This document shows, piece by piece, positions 17,597 through 32,500 of a stretch of DNA of 64,000 nt. Origin of the DNA: Ianthella basta (taxonomy: Eukaryota > Porifera > Demospongiae > Verongiida > Ianthellidae); NCBI GenBank assembly GCA_964019415.1, contig OZ025876.1:2236502-2300501 (forward strand), in the 5' to 3' direction. Every line of letters starts with the position of its first letter. The first letter of the stretch is position 1. Made by a program: the position numbers and the translations under genes. The notes under the pieces were generated by a model. That model was not told where the DNA came from. It was given only the letters and a program-made list of their open reading frames with translations, and searched no databases.

Positions 17597-20500
17597 TCAA
17601 TTTACATTCTTGGAAGTATTAGAGGCACTAATCAGAGCCTGTACAACCTCACTGCAACCAGCCTGCAGGGCTAGATCCAAGGCTGTCCTCCCAACCTGAA
17701 GTGTGCCAAGGAGACATGTACATACAAATGTCATCTAACCTTAACTGTAACCCTTCAGAACCCTACGTATAACTCTAACAAGTTGTTTGTACATGCCCAA
17801 CAACGTAAATGCATGAAGGAGAGCACAAAGGAATGCCTGAATACTTGCATGTTTCTGGATAAAGTAAAGGCATGTGTTAGTAGACTCCACTGCAAATTCC
17901 TCACTCTATCCTAGTACATTAGTGTAATTTGGCATCCAAGCCACCCCACTGGTCCTTATCTGGAATCCTCTGCTTGCTGGTACATTCATTCAATTTGGGA
18001 GTTTTAACAGTAAACAATCTAATCTTTCCAAACCCATGCATGCAGTTGCCATGGATTCCAACCCCTATCTGATGCTGTAATGGAATAACTATCAATAGCA
18101 GGTTTCTGGGAAGAAAACTATTTGTCAAGGTGGTATTTCATTAGAAACTTCTGCTGATAATTATACCGAAAACAGAAGAATATGTTCCCATTCCATGTAC
18201 AGTTACAAGCTACACGTGCAGCAGAAACAGTGTGTACCAGACCTGACACAGCTCTGGGTACGAACAACGGTGCAAAGCTATATAAAATTGCTAATGAAAG
18301 CAACCTCCACCAATGTGTGGCAAGAAACGCACATTGTCTCGAAGGGACACATTGCACCTTCCCGATTCCAGAAGTATCTTCACAGTAGGCAGATCATCAG
18401 CCTTGGCTGCCATATGCAGTGGACTCACTCCATTCTGCCCAAAGAACATAAGAAAATGCACATAATAACTATATTTGCAGTACTGCTATATAGGGTAGTG
18501 AGTCACCCACTGTCTACTATATTGAAAAAGAACATGTATGTATATACCTAAGCAATTACTATACATGTATAAACTACAGTGTGAACATAGCAACATGTTG
18601 CTATGTTATAATTAAAAACAGGAGCTATAGTATATATATATACAGTAAGATACACTGTAGTACTATACAAAATATCGCTTATGCTTACAATGTTTCTGAC
18701 ATTCACACTGACTCCAGGTTCTTTCACAAGGTAGAGTGCTATGTGCCTGTGCTGGTGCTGAGCAGCAAAGTGGAGTATGCCGTCTCCAAACTATGTAAAG
18801 AAGTGGTACAAACTTACCACTACCCATGTGGTATGTGGGAAGATAATTATACAGTCACCCATTCTGCTATGACACTATACTGTCCATTTGTACACACAGA
18901 CACACACAGCGTACACATACGTACGTACAAGTGTTTGTTCTTCAGTACTGCAGTGGCATTCTTCAATCAGAAACTTCACTAGTTCCAAGTGTCCATTCTT
19001 CACTGCACAGTGAACTGCACTAACTCCTTGCTGTAGGTGGGTAGGCAGTTTATGGACAGGACAACAGCACAATCAGATGCGTGAAATGTGTGACACTCGG
19101 GTACACCTAAGTGACCTAACTCTACTAACGTGTGCAGTACAACCATTTTTATCCACAGATGGCCAAAAAGACACAATACAAAAGAATGTGAATGAATGCA
19201 ACAGAATCAGTGGGCTTGATACATTATAAGTGAATGGAGAATACACGTAAAGCAGGTGAAACAGTAATGCAAAAGAAGCACTAACATTGTCTTTAAGATG
19301 TGGGTCACATTTCCCCTCTCTGAATAGGAGCTGAGCAATTTCAAGGTAGCCATTCACTGTTGCCAGAAGTAGTGCAGTTATACCATCCTGAAGAAACACA
19401 CATAATAATGGGCGCAGGTAGGGCTCATTGCATCTGTTTGCTCAGGCAGTAAGGCTACATACATTGAAGGCTTGTAAAAATATGCCAAGTTTTACTTACA
19501 CCTTGGACTATGTATACGGAGCTTAATGTCGTAGAAGCTACGTAATGCATTGCTACATTGTTCAATATACCATAGGAAATAGACTGTGAGCATTGACAGT
19601 TTTGCATGCAGCTGACGAAGGCCTGTGTGGCTGAAATGTCCTGTAATCAGACTCTGCTACATCACTGCTCACAATCTCCTCACCAATATAATATTATAGA
19701 GTATATGTCATTATAATATTGTATTATAGAGGCAAACTGTACAAGTTGCTAGCATACGTGCGCATTGAAGCATGTACACTGATGAATATTCTACATTACC
19801 CCAATGGTCCCAGAATGTACTCTTGTGCTACAGTATATATTAGATGAGACTGCTTACATTAGCTGTGACGCTAGGGGTTGTGCAACAAGATACATCACAA
19901 CACACAATACACATAATATGCTATATAATTATATATCATGCTATACACATAAGTGTACAAACAAACTTTATGTAATGCATGCTCCACACAATTGAAACTT
20001 CACTAACATCAGTACGCAGGTTGACGTCTATCTGCTCATTGCTCAGCAACAGCTGAACAAACTCCTTCTGTGCATTGAAGGTTGCACTGTGGAGGACACC
20101 ATGTCCAGTCTATAGGGGCAGTAACACATTGCATATAGCTATTCTTGTAGCATGCCATGCAAATTACATGACCAGCTTGGCTAATATATGAATGAACCAA
20201 ATATATCAAATCTATCCAGCAACTCAGACCTCATCATAGTTGGAGACTATAGCAACAGATTCTTTCAGTGACCTGTTGCTCTATAACTGGTCACTCAGCA
20301 ATTATATACAACTAGCAGGGCGCCCGCCTTCGGTGGGCTTCTGCTATGGCAAGTCGCACAACAGCGAGTCGGCCCCAGCCAGTTTTGACGTATGTGAGCT
20401 GGTAGCAACGGAAGGTAGCTGCTATAACCACGGCCGAGTTTAAAGTCGATCGTTGAACGACAGCGAGTCAAACTGTCCGACAACCGGAAGTCAAGGGAGC

Positions 20501-23500
20501 GATAATTTAATAAAATGGCCATCAGCCGCTAACGAAAAACCGGAAATAGAAGGATATCTCTTTACGAACTGCAAGACGGGTGATTTCAACCTGTGGAGGA
20601 CACTCGCGGAGCCTCACTTTATAATCCCTGAGAGTTTGGTGGCGTTCTGTGTAGTAGTTTTTGCCCGAATCGTGAACGAACAGACAAACAAACAAACAAA
20701 CGAACTGGATTATATATATAGATGTGCTAAGATTTACATTCAGAGCACCTCACTTTGTTCTTGGCATTAATGTTACAGTTGCACTCCTTCACTAGCACCC
20801 TGGCAGCTTCAAAACAATCCTCCTGGACAGCAGCCATGAGAGGAGTTTGGCCATCCTGCGTATATTGTATGCAAATGAGGAGAAAAGCAAGAATGCTTTG
20901 CACATCTATTAAAGACAGCTGCATGATGGCAAGTGCCTATAGATATGAAACTAGATGGACTCAGTACTATAAGGCAAAGAGAGATGAAAAAATGGCAACT
21001 TTGGATCGGTAAAGTTACATAATTAATTATAATGAATAGTGTACAGTGGCAATTTGTGCTCAACTGCTATATATTCCTGCATCAATGCAATTTCGAAATT
21101 ATTGGATACTGGAATGAAATTGCACTCGTGATGCAGAATAATTACATATTGCAACCCCACAATGGGCTACTTAATAAAGAAGAATTGATGCAAGTGCCTG
21201 AAAAATGCCTATACAAGCTTGGCTGGTTAGCTCACGAAATCAGCCACGTTTGGATCCATGTGAAGTTCCTGGACCAAAACCTTAATTGAGCCCACTTCTC
21301 CAGAAAGGGCAGCATGGTGGAGGGCAGTCAAGCCAAACTGCAAGAAAGTGGACAAGCACACGCATGGCATATAATGCAATTAACTACATGCCCTTATGTC
21401 AGTCTGACCTACAACAGGAATGTGCATAGGGAACAGTTTTAACTACCCATAGATTTTTAAGCTGCAATGAATAAGCTTATAAACTGCGCAACCACAAGCT
21501 GCTGGAAAACGTGTCACAGTGCGATGTATGTAGCTATGTACATGTGTATACAAGTGCTAGTGAGTTTTCACAACTGTATAATGATTTGACCATGAACGTC
21601 TTCATCAGTTACCAAAATGTTTGTAACTGACAAAAATGCAACTAACACTCAAATACATTTGATACTGTATTGTGAGCCTGCACCACATCAAGCATGTATA
21701 TGTACTGTATGTAACAAACTGTACAATTGATCACTGTATACTACATTTGTATAGTCAGCAGGATTGCATGCATATCTCAGTGACCAAAGCTGCAGCAAAG
21801 ATGAGCAGCCAACCACTCGTCCTACTGGAGGCTGTCACTGGAAAGCTGGGACACTGGACCAAATAGATAGAGCTTGCATTCTGAAAGCATGCTGACAAGC
21901 TCGAGGGGCCTTCGGCAGGTTCATGGGTTAGCTATGAAAGATTACAAGGGGATACCTGAGGTTGTGTGCAATGACTATGCATAGTGAATGCCTGGCACTG
22001 AGCAGTTTCCTTATAATTCATAATATTAAGAAAGAACTAACAGATACTACAGTATACATGTACTACAGTATGGGCATATCAGCTGTACCTCTGACGTGCG
22101 GACACCCCTATAATCAGGACACTTCTCCTATTCCGAAGGGTGTCCGCATTATAGGGGTTGCACTGTAGTATGTACAATCAAAGACAGGTCTACAAAGCCA
22201 ATTTTATGAGTTACCCAACAGACAGAGCATACAAATAGAAAGCAGTATGCCCAATTATTAGTCAAGGAAGCACTTGACATCATGTTTGTGGTAAAAGGTT
22301 CACCTGTACTTGGTAAGACACAATTTTGCCATCAGTTCAGCTCAGACATCGGAAACCTGCATGTGCCTTCAAAGGCATCAGCTTGTGCTAAAAGATGGGC
22401 CCCAACTGGGCACTGGAGCTATTAGGTACAAGCCATGTCTGAACAAGACTATCTGATATTTTGAGCTGATTACCTCATGCAAACCAGAGGAATTATAATT
22501 GTTGCTGAATCTTGGTGAACAATTTTATGTATTAATATTTTTGCATGGGAAGCAATTTGACAGCACTAAAAGAAAGGTGAAGCTGCTGTGAATTGTAACA
22601 GCACTAATCTTGCATGGCAAAGGACAGCTCATTCATGGATGCCGCTGACTAGCAATGTAGCAGTGCAGACCACGTGCTCACTGAATCTCTATGATCAACT
22701 GGACAGTGAAACTCTGAGACCAGAGCCCTCACAACTTCCACCCTCCCTGAATTGGCAGCATAATGCAGGGGAACACGGCCATGCTGGGAGAACAGACACA
22801 AACAACTATGATTAAGCAAATGTACAATGCATACTAACAGCACAGGCAGTGTCCACAGTGCTATATATGTAATTTTGTAATTTTGATTTTGTAATGTAAG
22901 TGGATTTGACAAAGGGACCACTTATCGCTATATGCCAATTTTGAGTTGGTGATACTGGGTGGAAGCACAGTAGATGAGCTCTTCATTGCACCTTGTTGTG
23001 CTTCAATAGCTGCTCCCACTCCCAAGATACGCTCGCTCAAAGTACAATAAAACGGCCGGTGCAATTATGAGAAAACGGCCCGTAACCCTCCATTATCATA
23101 TCTGTAAACATGGCGACAGCGTAACTATTCTTCTTGGTTTGAAACACAGGAAAGAACTACAGATGTCAAACATGACTAGGGTGTAGGGAGAATACCACAG
23201 GTACGAAAGACGCAAAAATCTGAATTTAATGAAAACATCACTTAGTTGCATGTTTTTGTCCGTAGTGACACTTTATACATAGCAAAAAGTGATCCCTTTT
23301 GTCAAATCCACTCACATATATGCAAGTGTATGTACCAGTTATAATGATAATTACTACTGGATGAAAGCTTTGACTTACAGTAGCAGTGACAGCTGTGTTG
23401 GCATGGTAGTCTTTCAGAAACAGTCGTAATGTGCCCATATGCCCATCCTCAGCAGCATGATGTAAGGGAGTCTTCTCTTCCTGTATACACCACACAACAA

Positions 23501-26500
23501 TCAGCACTGACTAGCTATACCAGGTCTATTGTATATCATACAGTGCATAGTTACAGAACTAATCACAATTCAATCGACACTGTCTGTTTCCAGCAATGTT
23601 GCACACTTTAGATTGGCCGTGTGCATGCAGGGTACACACTTACAGCATCTTTTGCATCTATGTTGGTGTTGAAGTTAGCCATGAGGAAGGAGGCCATATC
23701 AGTTTTCCCGTCGATCACAGCATGATGGAGGGCAGTTCTGCCAATCTAAAGTGCAACAGAAGTAGATGGCATGGTTAATCCTTAAATGCTATCATGTGCA
23801 CAAGTGATAATTTAATACATAGTATATAATATATATTATAATATTATTATTGTAACGTACAAAATCAGGCTCATCTGGGTCAACTTTGAAGTGGTTGACA
23901 AGCAGCTTCAGACACTCTCTACTATTCTCATCAGCAGCGACGTGAAACACAGTCTTTCCCAGCTATGTATACCACAAACAAAGTGGGTATGTTGTATTGT
24001 ACAAGTACAACGTTGGCACATGTATGACATTGTGCAAGTATGTCTGTGTCTGCAATGTTTGAGTGCTCAATGCTTACAGCATCCTTGGTTGCCAGAGGCA
24101 CATGGAACTCATCCACCAACACTTTGATGACATCAGGACAGTCTCCACATATAGCCAAAGACAATGCATTCATGCCATCCTAGCATGGAATTGTGCATGC
24201 AAGAGGGAGGGGGGCCATGTATGTACAATTATATGCAGAGTGGGCATAACTCATAACAGATTATATCCCTAAAGTGCTTAGGACTAATGTAAAGAGTAAA
24301 GACGTGTATAGGCATTGTGATCCAGCATATATGGCATGAACTGATGAATACATGTGCTACAGAATAAAAAAGCAACACATGAGAAAGAGAGTGAATTTCA
24401 AAGTCTGCATGTACATACACTGAAAACATTGTGAACAAAGTGTGTGGAGTATCAATACGATGCAACAACCTCATGTGGGAGCAATCATTCACAGTTGGCA
24501 GTCTCACGAGATTTCAATTTGACATACTTTTACAAAGTGCATGCCGGCTTACCCTCTTTGTTGCATTCACGTCACAGCCATATTTGGCAATGAGCTCCCT
24601 CAGTATTTCAGGATGGCCATACCTAGCAGCAGCCATGACGCCCGTCCAGCCATGCTACAATGGATGATCATAACATTGTGATGAATGAGCTGTAATGGCA
24701 CAAGATGACTAGAGAACAATGTGTACTCAAGTGTGTACGTGCACAGGGCCTTACAAACAAAGAAATGCTTTCTGTTAGTAATGCCATAAGAAAGAGGTAA
24801 ATACAACAATTGTAGCCAACTGCATGCTGACCTCATTCACAACATGTTGGTTCACTTTGTGCTTTGTCACCAGCTCCTGCACTACCCCCAGTTTCCCATG
24901 GGTGCATGCCAGCAGGAAGCAGTCCAGGTCATCCTATGGAAATAGCCAGTCAAGAGTGAAGTAACTCTACTTTCGAGTGGTAACTTAGCAGGAACAATCA
25001 ATGATTGTTATAGGTCGTAGGAAACAATGACTGTTACAGGATGTTTCAGGCACGATGGCCTTTATCAACTGTACACAAACTGAAGGTTACAGGTGAGAAA
25101 CAGTGCTTCACTCACAAGCACTGCTTCTCACCTGTAACCTTTAGTTTGTATACAGTTGATAAAGGCCATCGTGCCTGAAACATCCTGTAACAGTCATTGT
25201 TTCCTGCTACGATACTGCTCGAAAGTCTACCAAGCCTACTATTTCTTCATGTAGTAATGAGCCTCCATGACATCAACTCTACAGGTGTATACAGATAGGA
25301 TGCCACATCTCAGCTTCATTGCAGCAAGCATCAAGACTAGTGCATAGCATGTGATCTTAGTCATGCCAACAATAACATTCGTCCCATTATACTTTGAAAA
25401 GTGTAAAAGTAAACAAAATAGGTACCTGGTCTGTCAGGCTTGGGTCAAATCCATGTTCTTCAATGAGGAATGTTAGAATCTTTGGGTGTCCTTCTCTGGC
25501 TGCCTTGTGCAGGCAGGTCTGAGCCAGGTTGTCAAAGTCATGCTTACACTGTCCAAATTTGGGCAAAAGGTACTTCACTATCTCAAAGTGACCTCCACAA
25601 ACAGCTAGGTGCAGGGCATTCAACTGATCCTACAAAGCAGGATCAAGGTAGGGCATTCTGTAAGTAATACGTAGTCATTGCTTGAGTCCTGAAGTGCCCA
25701 AGGGCAAGTGCAATAAGAGCCTATCCATATATGACCACACAATAACTTACTAATTGTAAGCGCCCTTCTGCGCTTAGTTCATTATATAAATCCATCTAGC
25801 GGAGAAATTAAGGTTATGTTAGAGACTTCTGCAATGAGGTTGATCGAGGATGAATGGGCATGTGATCTTAGCACCAAACCTAAGTCAGCAATTTTGCGGC
25901 AACTGAAAGAGAAAGGTACTGAATCACAATGTTCAAACGTAGCCAGTAAGAGTCAGAGATGACTGATGATGATGTTGAGGGGTGGGACAGCCCCTTATGA
26001 TTGAGAGAGATGGTGGTGAGGGTTGCCAAGGAAGGAGAGGATGGGTCAGGAATGTCAATCAGGAAAGGTTGAGCATGTACGTATCTCATAGAATATTGGA
26101 ATGTGATGTGGGGTACACTGAGCGCCAACCTCTCCTGCAGTGCATGAGGCATTTATTCACTGATTGTGACAGTCTCTGTGATGGTGACAAGCTTGTCTGG
26201 ATTTAGGACAAGGAATGCCGGAACTTGTCAGTATTGAGATCCACTATCAGAAGTCATGCTCGTGACGTCTATTTAGGAATGCTACCGATAAAAATGGCTA
26301 CTCCTACTTGCTAAATGGTAGTGGTGAAGAACAATTGAAGGCCATAGACAGGCTTCTTTCAACGTATTGAAGTCAGCAGCGCAACTAAAGCCAGCCTGGA
26401 GTGCACGTAAACATGGGGGGTGCGAAAGGGTCTTGAATCAGTTAGTGTGTGTATTACAATAGCTACTGTTGATTACACAGCAGTGACCGAAGGGAGCATG

Positions 26501-29500
26501 CATTTCAGCAGCCCTACAAGTTTATTAAAACAGAATTATTATTCCTTTGATGTTAGCCACAAACATCACAACCATACAACAAAATACATACAATGATAGC
26601 TCTATGATAGCAAAAGCCAAAAATAGACCAAGAACATACCGGCTTTGTGGCTAGCACATCTGCGTTGAGCTTCTCCACTAGTTCTCTAATAATGTGGAGG
26701 TGGCCATAGCGAGCTGCAATATGGACGGGTGTCCAACCAGTCTGTAGAAAGAGTGTGTCTGATAGTTATCTTGACAAACAACCTTCATTGTGTAAAGACC
26801 TCCGAAAGCACATACAAGAAAGTACAGTGCACCAATAATTTTTGCCTAGGCTACAGTTTCACATAGCCATCTATCAATGAAAAGATAATGCATCACTAGC
26901 ACAAGGCTACAGGGAGATATTACAACTGCCTTTCAGTGAAGTGATTGTAGGAAGTCCAGGTTAGTAATAATTATTGATCATGCACATCATCAATGTGCTA
27001 ATCAATGGCCACAGAGATAAGGAGCTAGGTATTAAGACAAGATAACAAATGGCCGAGCACACACTATACATGTGCAGTAATCATCATTCTGGCTTCCTTC
27101 ATACTATCAATAAACAGTAGAAGCAAATCTGGTTAGCTGAGCTGCACCATCATTCTGCAGTGGCCTACAACAGGCGAGGGAGAGTGAATTATGACTGCCA
27201 GGTTGTGTTGGCTCGGTGGATGAAACTCCATGTTAGAGTGTAGGTCCCAGCTTTGAGACTAACTGGTAGCAAATTTTCCCATGTTTACTAGGCTTGTTCT
27301 CTGTGAGCTGTGACTACATTATTCATAGATACAACCAACATGTTAGTTGTACATGCAAGGCAGAAGTAAAACTTCTAACTAGTGTCAGCTGGGGATGGAC
27401 CATAGTACCTCGGCAGTGTGGCAATGTGAGGCAACATACACTCATACAGCACACAGCATGATAATACAATAATGTATAGCATTGTGTAAAAATCATTACA
27501 TTATCATTCAAGCCAATTTCGTAACATACATCACTCCTTTCTAGCACACTGGAGCCACAGCCATACTTTCCAGCCAAGAGTCTCAGAATGGGGAGATGGC
27601 CGTTTGCAGCTGCATACCAAAGTGCACTCTTCCCTTGCTAGATGCACACCATACAGGACACCACATGTGGGGAGATGTATAAACTATAATTATAATATAT
27701 TATTAATCATGGCAATTGGACATGCACTGCAAACCAAAGCGTTTAATGGAGCTCAAAATTCTTACAAATGCATGTGTTTATAGGTGAAACTGGCCTAAAC
27801 TTGCCTCGTCCTTGTCTCTGGCTGAGCAGTGGTATTTATCAATGAGAAGCTCCAGGAGGTCTCTGTGTCCATGCTGACAGGCCAGCAGGACTGCTGTGAT
27901 GCCTGACTGCAATGTGCATGCATATCACAAGGAAAATGGTGATAATAGCCGGTATATATACATGTGCTTCATATGTATATATCTACACTCCAATGGCTGC
28001 ACGGTACCATTACCGTAAGACTGCATGACTGGTTGCATGCCGTGATATCATAGAGTGGGAAGTACTGGCAGGCACAAAATTTGGTGGATTTGCCATGAAA
28101 GATTTTGTGGTTTTAAAGTTAGTATAGATTCTGAGTCCTAAATGATAATGACATCACAGTATTTGGCTACAATGGTTTTCCCGATCTCAATTCACTTCCA
28201 CATCAAGCGCTAAGAGCTTGCCCTAGCAATGAGTGCACTTGTTTGCCCTTTCTGTCTCCTTTGAGGGCCACATGCACTTGAGCACAGCTCAGATACTTTG
28301 GTCCGTATCTACTGCTAACATGTGTGCAGACTGAATGCAGCAGAGTCGATCTATACTACCCAACATACTTTGTATATGGCCGGAAAAACTGGCAAAAGAT
28401 TAAATGTGGCAGTTTTCCAAAAGCGAACAAACTACCAATTTAATAACCCTTCCAATATTTCTCACCATGTGGTACAGTATATACTTTGATGCGGGTTGCT
28501 AAACAGAAGTACAGTATTTACCGGTGTTGCAAACTTGATGCTCAATGAAAGTCTATCTGCCAGGTCCTGAACAATGTCTGTGTGTCCTCCTAGCATAGCC
28601 AACTGCATGGAATTCCATCCATTCTGCAACAGTATAGACATGCAGTAATGTAAGATAAGGTCACATAGCTTGTATAGCAATAATTATAGATAGTTTCTGC
28701 TGTGGCGGCTTATCTAAATACACTGTAGGAGCACTTAGCTTACATTCTTTAGTTCATTGGGATCCAACTCATACCGAGACATCAAGTCACTAGCAAGAGA
28801 GCAGTGGCCATAGCGACATGCAAGGTGCAGAGCACTCCAGCCACCACTTTCCTGTACATGGCAGACAACATATGTTCAGTTACATCTTTATCCTCCCATT
28901 CTCAACTCATACTGCTACATCTAAGAGAACGCCATTAATGCATAATAATTATTACTAGCGAGTACCCACCACACAGTGGCGACGGCCCTCCAACGACAGT
29001 GATCCCACGACAGTGCTCCTCCCACAGCACTTCTATGAAGGTGTTTCCATGATGGTGCTTCTTGCAATGGTGTTTTCACAATGATGCACAATTGACGGTA
29101 ATTGATTGTAAAATCCATGGATTTGCAGCTCACAGTTGCTCTTGAGGTATTAACTTTTTTCATATTATGAATGTATATATAGCATTAAACGGGAAGGGTT
29201 GGTTCTCTAATACCAGCTTCACAACAGGATTTCGCCCTGAAGAAGACCAGAGCATCTGGTCGAAACGTCGGCAAGGTTTTCAACCCTGTTGTGAAGCTGG
29301 TATTAGAGAACCAACCCTTTCTAATGCCTGAGCCAGCTGAGAAGCCCTCACTTCAGCATTAAACGGTATGGTGATATTATAACATGAGAAATTTCAAATG
29401 TTCAACAGTTTTTGTTGCTGTTTACTATGCTACAAAACATGCAGTGTAATAGGGAGCCAAGGAAGCTACAGTACTTCTCGGTCGATGACATTATGTGTGA

Positions 29501-32500
29501 CTGTTCTTCCACCTCACTTGCTTTGCTGCTGGGTCTCCACTGTCTTGACCTTCACGGACGCCAGCGACCTTGCTCTTGAAAAAGCCACGTAGAGCTGGCC
29601 GTGAGAGAAAATAGGAGAGGGTAGATAGATCCCCACTTTCTCAAAGGTCTGACCCTGTGCCTTGTTGATGGTCATTGAGTAAGCCAGCCGGAGAGGAAGC
29701 TGGTGTCGCTCGAGCACAAAGGGCAGGTTAGTGTCACTGGGTGCTAGCTTGATCCTTGGAATGAGGACAGTGTTGCCCTGGTTAGCTCCCGTCAGTGGCT
29801 TCTTGCTGCTCCTCCCTTCTCCTCCTGCCCCTCTCTGCCTCCCTCTCCCAGTCAGCTTCTTGCTGTGCCTCCCTCCTCCTCCTGCCCCTCTCTGTCTCCC
29901 TCTCCCTGTCAGCTTCTTGCTGCTCCTCCCTCCTCCTCCTGCCCCTCTCTGCCTCCCTCTCCCTGTCAGCTTCTTGCTGCGCCTCCCTCCTCCTCCATCC
30001 CCTCTCTGCCTCCCTCTCCCCGTCAGCATCTTGCTGCTCCTCCCTCCTCCTCCTGCTCCTCTCTGTCTCCCTCTCCCTTTCCTTTTGTCTTCTCCTTTTC
30101 ACATTATAATATGGAAGAGCCCGCCTTCTGCGGGCTTCTACACTACGGCTCTCCTTCATTGCCTATAGTGTAGCGCGTCACAAAGGAGCCCGCCTTCTGC
30201 AGGCTTCTACGCAACTGGCGCTCCTTCATTACCTGTAGTGTAGCCCGCGAAAAACATGGCGTCTTATTCCCTAAAGGAGGGAATTCTTGCGGCCCTCTCC
30301 TCGGGTCCAGCGACTCCTCTTCAGTCTACCCCCTTATGACACTCTCCATACGTCGCCCCGTAATAATCCGGAGTTTCACGTGGATCGCACGCACGCACGC
30401 TGCGGGAGAAGTGTTAATCTACTCGGTCGGACGGACGGACGGTCGAACAAGCACATTAATATATAGATATCTCTACATACTCTTTACTCAACCATTTCCC
30501 TCAATCCAAACCTAACAGTATGTGGTACATACTTAGATATGCAATCATAATTATATAACATCGTACACATAAGTAACTCTCTTTACCCACAGTGCCTTCC
30601 ACACTCACTCCTTCCTGCAGGTCCTTCTGCCTCGGGTTACAGAGGTAGGTCTGTACCAGATGGTGGAATAGCTCAGCATGGCCATACTGTGCTGCCAGTA
30701 GCAGGCAGTTGTAGTTTCCATCCTGTACAAGTATATACCAGAATAACTTCTAGCATTACACTGCATGGAGGTCAAGCAAGACTTAGTGCCTCTCACCATG
30801 CACGCCAAATGTATTGCATAGTCTTCTCCCTTTGTATGCTAATCAGACAGTGCACAAGTGTGCCTATTATTACTACCTGACTGCCATACAAAAGTGGTCT
30901 CATGATGCCCAGATCCACTTCCAGCCACTTTATATTATGCGATGCAAATGGAGGCTGGAAGTAGTCTGGCTCGAGACTACATGCAAAGCAATTCCATGTA
31001 GCTATTGCGAACTACGTACATACATGTCATGCACACTATAACAGACTGCCTCCATTGCTCCATGTGCTTTATATTGCCACAAATCATTCAAACTCCTGCA
31101 CTCACTAAATTCACTTCTCTATGCTAACACACATACATACCAGCATGCATTGCTATAAGTAGACAATAAAGATGGCTAAGTTTCCAAAAACTAAACAGAG
31201 GCTTGGGCTTGAATAGGAACCTGGGGTCTGAGCAGTTATCCTTTAATGGATCTAGAGGGGAGGTTTTGAATAGAGGTTTGGTCTCAAAAAGAGGCTGGGT
31301 CCGAATTAACGCCTGGTCTGGAAACCACACACTAGGTCTCTACGACATTTGAGTTGCAGGATGGAGTTGGAATTCAATGTCAACATGATCTGTGGTGACT
31401 GCCTGTGAAGTTCCACTGCAAGTGAGACGGGCGTCGCTGAGGCCAGACCAAAATGTAAACATGTATACAGACGTATCAAGATTTTCACAACTTTTGCCTA
31501 GTAGAAAGAGCTCAGCATAGATCTCAACAAGCTATGTGACATCAACCGATAGATCTTCATAAAACCCTCAGCTAGGGGATGAGGCCATATTGTACTAGGT
31601 TTTACAATAGCCTTACCTGATGAAAGCCAGGCTCATATAGAGGGTAAGTCAAATTTTTGGACAAAAATGGAAGCCTTGGCCTCTATTCAGACAAATATTG
31701 TAATTATGCATTTAAATATGAAAATAGAAATTTCCTTCGAAGTTCTATGACCATTTGCCAAATAATTGCATTTTCAACAAAAGGGGAAAATCGCAAAGAG
31801 TATGCATGCAAGAGTTGCATGAGTATTGCATTGCATGAGTATGCAAGAGTATGCAAAGAGTATGCAGAGTAAGAGAGGCACTACAGATATTTGTAGCAAG
31901 TACTCAAATTAGTAGGCTACTAACACACTTCAGAATACCTCGGTCCAATCCTGCGCATTGAAACCCTTTTCTTCCACCAGCCAGGATACAAGTTCCACAC
32001 TTCCTCCATGTGCAGCATTGTGAAGGAGAGTGCATCCATGCTGCATTAATTACAACATGTTAATGTAGGAATGTGAAATAAAAGATTAAATGATCATGCA
32101 GTGCACCTTAGTTCATTCAGAAATATTCATTGTACAGGTTGGGCTCACCTCATCCTGGGCGTACAGGTCACACTGATACACCTGCAGAAGGTGCTTTACC
32201 ATAGAGCAGTGGCCAAACATTGCTGCCAATTGCACTGGTCTATAGGCTTGAGTCTGTCGTGGGAAATATGAGCATATGTGTGCCATCACTATTGGCCTTG
32301 AAACAGTTTATGAGATATAATTTATAGCCACATAGGAATGTATGCATACTGTATGGCCGGAAATTTTGGCTAGAATGTACTTTGGCAGATTGCTGAAACT
32401 ATTGCATTTGGCAGAAATTACTCTAGCCGTTTGGCAAGCTTTATGCCTTAATGATATTCATAGCAAGATGACAATCATAGATTATTTAAACTGCGTGACT

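Larger units (their letters stand above)
28852..30608. other. Intron enlarged by several repeats
   Basis: This 1.76-kb gap between two gene A exons holds, in order, an ACTAGCGAG...-type repeat start (about 28955), a 35-bp-arm foldback with a hammerhead-like core (29194-29319), a Helitron/Pif1 helicase remnant (about 29514-29830), its 57-bp tandem repeat (about 29795-30090), and two copies of a GCCCGCCTTCTGC hairpin block (about 30118 and 30189) ending in a TTAATATATAGAT tail near 30470. Confidence 0.6.

Noticed and set aside
29731..30173. Plus-strand Leu/Pro/Ser-rich frames
   Set aside because: They are the complement of the 57-bp Arg/Gly-coding tandem repeat and are open only through composition. 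The helicase similarity lies on the minus strand.
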